Shown in pieces: positions 58,962 to 64,000 of a stretch of DNA of 64,000 nucleotides (positions within the stretch are counted from its first letter, which is position 1; each line of letters starts with the position of its first letter). Origin of the DNA: Cyathus striatus (lineage: Eukaryota > Basidiomycota > Agaricomycetes > Agaricales > Nidulariaceae). The stretch covers positions 3,038,001 through 3,102,000 of the forward strand of contig JAOVFP010000016.1 in assembly GCA_025738555.1 (NCBI GenBank), given 5' to 3'. The position numbers and the translations under genes are program-made. The notes under the pieces are model-generated. The model did not search any database. It was given only the letters and a program-made list of their open reading frames with translations, and had not been told where the DNA came from.

Positions 58962-60830
58962 TCATATTGCGCCCCTGATAGCAACCTTGCGATATTTCTC
59001 TTCATACACGTGCGTGAGGCTGGGAGCAGCAGGTTTGCATTGTAATATCTTCTTCGGATCGGGATCATTCGGATTTGAGAAGAACGCTGCTGAGTGATTT
59101 ATCAAGAAGTTACGTGCTTGATCCAGATTGTCAAACGCCAGTTCGTTTTGGAGAAACGTGAGGGGTATTGTATGATATCTAAAAGCAATAATAGAATTAG
59201 AAAGCTTGATGATGAACACTAGATAGAATGACACGCACGCTTTCGTGATAACCATCAATGCTTTGACTCTTTCTCTATCAATGAAGTGATCCATTATATA
59301 CGCCCCCATGTTAGGAGCATCCAAGTAACATCGAAACAATGCGTGGTAGTTGCCCATGGCCAACGCCCGCTGCACCGCCAGCGCATGCTTGACTGCTGAA
59401 TCCGCTTTCTGCTGTTCTGTTAGCTGACCTACGTAAAGATTTAATTCTATTCTCAAATAATGTGATCAGTAATTTAGAAGCACGAGGTTATACGTAACTT
59501 AGTCGACGTACCACTCCGATTCCGACCATGCAAAAACATCAAAATGCGATAGGCCGTGAACTCCTCTACCTTTCCAGGTATCCCAAGATCATATAACGTC
59601 TTTAATGTCGCTTGGCACTGGTTGTACTCAACCATATCAGTCTGCAAGATCTCGAACGTGAATTGAATTATTGAACAGCCGTAAGATAACCTACACTCTC
59701 CAGTGCCATCCTCGCATGAATCTCGTACACTTGTACTGTGAATTCGTTCTTAATTCTTTGAACCTACAAGCGTGAGGGTAGAATGGCCGAGAACGTGTGA
59801 GCTTCATCTAATTACATGAGGTTTAAGATGTAAGACAACCACGCACTGTCAAGTCTTGGCGGAGACTCTTGAACTGATTACATATCCAGTTGTACGGTGC
59901 TTTCTCTTTCCATTTCTTTTTTAGCTCGAGTAGCGTTTTTTGTAAGATAGCATAAGGACGTATCATCTCGGGTTTGGGTTCCTAAACGATAGTCAACATG
60001 CAAGAATATATGCGAAGCAGGAAAGGCAGCTCACACTAGTGAGACGGAGATAATCCTTGAATACCTCTTGTGATGTACCGACAATAGTGTGGCGATCCCA
60101 ATCAATAACATTCTATACAACCAATTAGCCACCACTAAACAGCAAATTCAAGAGAAGCGAGGCTCACAGGATCCCCCTCAGGTTCATCCACATTCATCGG
60201 CGATGCAGACCTCGAGTATGGATTTTTATTATTATTGAAAAGATGCGTACTGTTCTTGAACTGGTTTGCCTGACTCTGTCCCGTCGCCTTCTGTCGCTCA
60301 AGTTCATGTTCCCTCTGAAATCTTTGTGCTCTCCGATTTAGAGCAGCTTGGTCATTATAATCGACTGTATGTGAGCTCGCAGCAGCATTTTTAAGTGCAG
60401 ATTTCTTCGCTTTTTTATTACTAACTGTTGGCGCTGATATATCCATACTGAATCTGGTATTCTATCAGCAGCTGCAATTTACAGTAGTTCGATATAACAC
60501 TCACGTCTTGCGCTTCAAATTGTTGAGATTTATAGCAGGCTTCGGTGCGAGACTGCGGCATGCAAGAATGACTCAGGGAATGTGTAGATGCAACGAGGGA
60601 CGCACCTCTTCAATTGTATTCCATTCCAGTCGGTAGTCCAAAGCGTATGTGAGGCGAAAGCGTCAGCAATTACCTGTCTTAATTCAGCCTGAGCTTCATC
60701 CCTGTTTGAATCGGTCATCTGCCCTAAACATTTTGCGACCCACTCCCTATTATTCATTCTCAGTAAGCATAGCTCTCAATGCGTAGCAACGCTCTTACTT
60801 GAGCAGTGGTGGCCACGATTCTGTCGACAT
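58962..60830 (-). CDS. THP3: SAC3/GANP-domain protein (THP3/LENG8-like)
   Basis: PCI-like SAC3/GANP family member. Yeast Thp3 works with Csn12 in transcription elongation and mRNA maturation in the nucleus. Start ATG 60830 (MSTESWPPLLK), intron, EWVAKCLGQM and NWNGIQLKRL-type N-terminus, APKPAINLNNLKRKT, then MDISAPTVSNKKAKKSALKN and the RAQRFQREHE motif typical of LENG8/THP3. The domain itself has VIDWDRHTIVGTSQEVFKDY, PEMIRPYAILQKTLLELKKK, RIKNEFTVQVYEIHARMALE, EYNQCQATLKTLYDLGIPGK, FTAYRILMFLHGRN and HALAVQRALAMGNYHALFRC, ending with PAAPSLTHVYEEKYRKVAIR. About nine short introns. Frame intact. These blocks are the well-conserved core of the family. Confidence 0.9.
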
Positions 60831-61221
60831 GATAGGTAGGCTCTGTAGAAGTAGGGTAAGATTTCTTATTTTACGAAAAGAAGACGAGATGGCAGCGAGT
60901 GGTACGAGAAGGTGATGTAGAGAAATCGTGCTGGACGTTGGTTGTGATAAGTTTGGCATCTGCGGAACTGTGTCGGGAATTGAAATGTCCAATACGTGGG
61001 AATATTTTACTATACATAGAAACTAGCAAATATGCATTTGACTCCGAGTACTTATTTATTACGCTCTCAGTTATCACTCAGTCTCACCGTTATAGTATAA
61101 AAAAAGGAGTCTTTCACTCCAAGATAATTAGAATCTATACGCTTCTCGTCACGTATTCTATTAAAGAAAGGATTATCCGATCCCTTCACTCCACACCTTC
61201 TACGATATACAGTGTCTCTTT
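60831..61221. other. Intergenic between THP3-like and CYT1
   Basis: Promoter side of the THP3-like gene and 3' flank of cytochrome c1. No gene seen. Confidence 0.5.
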
Positions 61222-62516
61222 CTAATGGCCCTTGGTTGTTGGGGGGTTATAGACTATGACATGCATGAGCAACGCAATCACTGAGACGCCTAAAAATGAC
61301 TTACCGATCTTCCTGTTCTTAATGGCATTCCACTTGAAGCGCTTGACGCCCAAGCTGATACAGAACAGCGCGGTGAACAGGATAACAGCCTTGATACCGT
61401 ACTTCTTGCGCTCGTCGTGCTCGGGCTCAGCTGCCCAGTTCAAGAAGGTGACGACATCCTTGGCCATTTGAGATGTGGTGGCGGGAGTGCCTACAAGTAT
61501 GTCAGACAAACGCTACGCGCGATGACACGGTGTACACGAGAACGAACGAACCATCATCATATTCAACGAGACCATCGAAAAGAACACGCGCCATAGAGAT
61601 GGCACCGCCGGGGAAGAAGGGGTTATAGTTCATGCCCTCACGGATTTCAACACCAGCGGGAGCATCAATGTAACCAGTCAATAGTGAGAAGATGTAGTCC
61701 TAGAACGGCGCGCCATTATCAGGGCCATAGACCAATCAGAAAGAACGCGATTACTCACGGCACCACCATGGCGGGCCTTAACGATCAAGCTCAAATCAGG
61801 AGGGTAGGCACCGGCATTGCTGGCACGAGCAGCCTCCTCATTGGGGTAAGGAGCGGGCATGTAATCAGAGAGTTTACCAGGACGTTGGAACATCTCACCC
61901 TGGTCGTTGGGACCATCGGTATATTCCAGTTCCTCAGCCATCCCGCGCGCCTCATCTGCAGTGTGTGAGACACCAACAAGATTGCGCCAGGCAATGCGGT
62001 CCAGGGAGTGACAGGCGGCACAGACCTCGCGGTAGACCTGGTAACCTCTTCGGATGCTGGCATGGTCGAAGGTGTCGAGGGGGCCCTTGTGCGACCAGGG
62101 ATATGCAACTGGGTGGAGACCCTCATCACTGAGGTGTCCAGCGTGAACCTCGCCGATGAAAGGGAGTGTTCCATACATGGATGTGTACCATGCTATGGAC
62201 CCAGCTGTGAGGAGAGTAGCCGACGCGAGGGTCGCCCGGGAGTTCAAGAAGGACTTGCAACACAAAATTTAGTTCCTGAAACTCCCCACATCCTACTGGG
62301 AAACATACCTCAAAGGCAGAGGAAGAGAGGCATTGGAAGAGGCAAAGCGGACCTGTCCCGGGGTAGGAGAAATGTAAGTTGGATTGTGGTGAAGTGAGGG
62401 ACTGAGGCGGCTAAAAGAGGACATACCGATGCAGTGCGCGAGGCGGTGAAGGGTGATGAGCGGGCTGCGCCTGAGGCTGCCTTCTTGAAGGCGCCAGCAG
62501 TGAGCCTCTGGAGCAT
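61222..62516 (-). CDS. CYT1: Cytochrome c1, complex III
   Basis: Heme-bearing subunit of the mitochondrial bc1 complex that passes electrons from the Rieske protein to cytochrome c in the intermembrane space. From ATG 62516 a mitochondrial presequence ([20 protein letters not shown]) and a second hydrophobic sorting stretch ([20 protein letters not shown]) form a bipartite signal. Heme-binding motif CAACH (in [20 protein letters not shown]). Further landmarks: [40 protein letters not shown], the axial Met region [14 protein letters not shown], and the C-terminal membrane anchor [20 protein letters not shown] followed by [13 protein letters not shown] across the last intron. Five introns, all frame-keeping. 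Complete and intact. Confidence 0.96.
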
Positions 62517-62767
62517 TTTGTGGACGTAGGATTTTGGGAGGAAGGGGGAACACTACACTCACTCGGTCACGCGTGATTCCTACTCGACGGAATGAATCGG
62601 AGTCTTCCCACTCACATCTCAGCCAATCACATCTCCCTGATTTCCTCACGTGAAACTTACTCGTCTCTAGATTCACTCTCGACTCTCATCACATTCATTG
62701 TTCAATAATTATTTACTGTAATGTATGTTTCCAATTACTCGCAATGTCAATTTATATACTAATCTAC
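62517..62767. promoter_or_regulatory. CYT1 upstream region
   Basis: About 250 bp between the CYT1 start and the 3' end of the next gene on the same strand. It must carry the CYT1 promoter. CCAATCACAT-like and CACGTG-like (TCACGTGAAA at 62646) sequences are visible; their function is not shown. Confidence 0.35.
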
Positions 62768-64000
62768 TCAGAGCTGGAAAATCTGCACAATCCATGAGCA
62801 CATGACCCTTCACCCAAGTCGCGTACTCACATAGGACCCATTGTTGGCCGCAACCCTCTGCACAAGCAGCTCAGCACCGCGGTACCGCCAGTCCGTTTTC
62901 ATCAGCTTGTCTACGCGTCTTTTCACCGCCTCTTCTGTCATAAACGGCGGCACAAACCTGCATCACGAGCTCTCGTTCACTAAATTGTCTCGACGCGCAA
63001 TACCGCTATCTTACCCTTCTATTGGTGTTGTGTACGCTGCTCTCATGGCCTCCAAAAACCCAGAGTAGTTCTTTGCGTGCACGTGGTAGACATATCTAGA
63101 ACACATTCATACCCCGGGCTAACTCGAACTGTCGCTGCTACACTTACGGTGGATCGTATCTGGAGAGCGACGGATGCTGGAGATCCCATTTCTCCCTGTT
63201 CCACGGGTCATTCTTATCCCATCCTATGATCTGAATGAAATACCAATTACAAGTCTTCCAACGCGCAGCACAAACACGGCACTTACTGGTTGAACGATGG
63301 GTACGCCTAAACAAAGCGCCTGCCATGCACTAGGACTCCAGTAAGGATTGCCCATTGAAAGCATTACCCTGCTCTTCGCCAACTCCTCTATAAACTGTTC
63401 GTGGCTCAAATGTCCAAGGTTCGTAATTCTAGCGTTTCCAACTTCTGGAGCATTGTTATCGTTAATCCAGCCTCCAATAAACGTTGCATTCAGCTCTTCT
63501 GCAACCTCAGTGAACCATGAGACGTCCCATGACCACTTGTCGTCGGAGAGGTATCTAAGATATTTCATGTGCATGTAGATGCGCGATTCGCGCTCTTCCA
63601 GCGGTATTGGAGCTTCTGGACATGAATCTTCGATAGAAAACCTGCAGCAGCAGAGGTCAGCAGACAACCGTCAGCGACAACAGGCGAAGGGCTCACGGAC
63701 CCGATATACTGAATAGGACTGGGCTCCTCATAGTACATGTCATCCGGATGAGATGTTAAGATCCATTCCCCTCCCATCATAGACCAGTTGGGTCCTCTGT
63801 GGTAGTGAACAGGCCAATACGTAAACTCGAATATCTTCCAGGCAGGAATTCCATCTGGGTTCGAATCAGATTTGACACATTTTGGATCAAGGTGACATAT
63901 CCCGGAATTATCTAAAACAACTACCTGGAGTTTTATCAATAGCAGCATTGAAAATGAAAGAGCTCATTCATACCCGCACCAAATCTGGCATAGTCCGATA
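62768..64000 (-). CDS. GT18-like N-acetylglucosaminyltransferase (5' partial)
   Basis: C-terminal part of a glycosyltransferase resembling family GT18 (alpha-1,6-mannosylglycoprotein 6-beta-GlcNAc transferase type); the gene runs off the right edge. Visible: VVVLDNSGICHLDPKCVKSD, WKIFEFTYWPVHYHRGPNWS, GGEWILTSHPDDMYYEE, then MHMKYLRYLSDDKWSWDVSW, NLGHLSHEQFIEELAKSRVM, SPSAWQALCLGVPIVQP (the sugar-nucleotide end of a GT-B fold) and IIGWDKNDPWNREKWDLQHP. The end reads RGAELLVQRVAANNGSY; a final intron gives a stop at 62768, or reading through ends at about 62813. Introns are short and in frame. Probably Golgi; the membrane anchor would be outside the window. The substrate in fungi is unclear. 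Confidence 0.72.

Noticed and set aside
1..64000. CRISPR arrays, rRNA, integrated virus or biosynthetic gene cluster
   Set aside because: No repeat-spacer arrays, no rRNA signatures, no viral hallmark genes, and no clustered backbone-forming biosynthetic enzymes were seen.

Overview
The window is nuclear DNA from a mushroom-forming basidiomycete (Agaricomycetes). Nearly every gene is cut by several GT-AG introns of about 45-65 nt. The gene content fits: a DUF6534 membrane protein, expanded TKL-like kinases, a fungal beta-type sulfite reductase with a flavodoxin-like domain, a DASH complex subunit, Mus7/MMS22 and a GT18-type glycosyltransferase. No bacterial, organellar or viral block was seen. 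All function calls are by recognition of sequence motifs; no database search was run.

Layout. 1-6039 (+): 3' part of a Mus7/MMS22 replication-repair gene. 6515-6700 (-): a tiny Hsk3-like DASH subunit. 7306-9622 (+): PAH-like/kinase gene 1. 10024-11483 (-): DUF6534 seven-helix membrane protein. 13503-16497 (-): large acidic nuclear-type protein of unknown function. 18328-18528 (+): candidate 66-aa gene. 19780-22437 and 22969-25571 (-): PAH/kinase genes 2 and 3 in tandem. 26558-31264 (+): sulfite reductase beta subunit. 31265-33773: AT-rich gene-poor stretch with degenerate repeats and a tRNA-like B box. 33774-35389 (+): TAF6. 37180-38767 and 39214-41371 (+): tandem alanine-glyoxylate aminotransferases. 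41608-42441 (-): NAD(P)-binding oxidoreductase. 42718-44927 (+): RSM22/METTL17. 45035-45658 (-): decayed mitochondrial ribosomal protein uL1m. About 45990-50420: stretch bounded by a ~185-bp inverted repeat and holding two poorly conserved genes. 51469-52427 (+): SDR oxidoreductase. 52713-55169 (-): dynein intermediate chain. 55359-56786 (+): SEN2 tRNA-splicing endonuclease. 58962-60830 (-): SAC3/GANP family (THP3/LENG8-like). 61222-62516 (-): cytochrome c1. 62768-64000 (-): GT18-like glycosyltransferase, 5' end outside the window.

How the genes relate. Most are unrelated housekeeping genes packed closely, often with shared divergent promoters (dynein IC/SEN2, oxidoreductase/RSM22). The accessory part is 6.9-25.6 kb, where three kinases share an unusual architecture: an N-terminal Sin3-like paired amphipathic helix (PAH) module fused to a TKL-like kinase and a Ser/Thr-Pro-rich tail. 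This is the best candidate here for a little-described system.

A caution for any user. At least six positions in four conserved genes lose frame by exactly one base in a short homopolymer (four in the sulfite reductase before its last shift at 30542, plus an aminotransferase, kinase 2 and probably the acidic protein at 13.5-16.5 kb). This looks more like homopolymer under-calling in the assembly than independent gene death.
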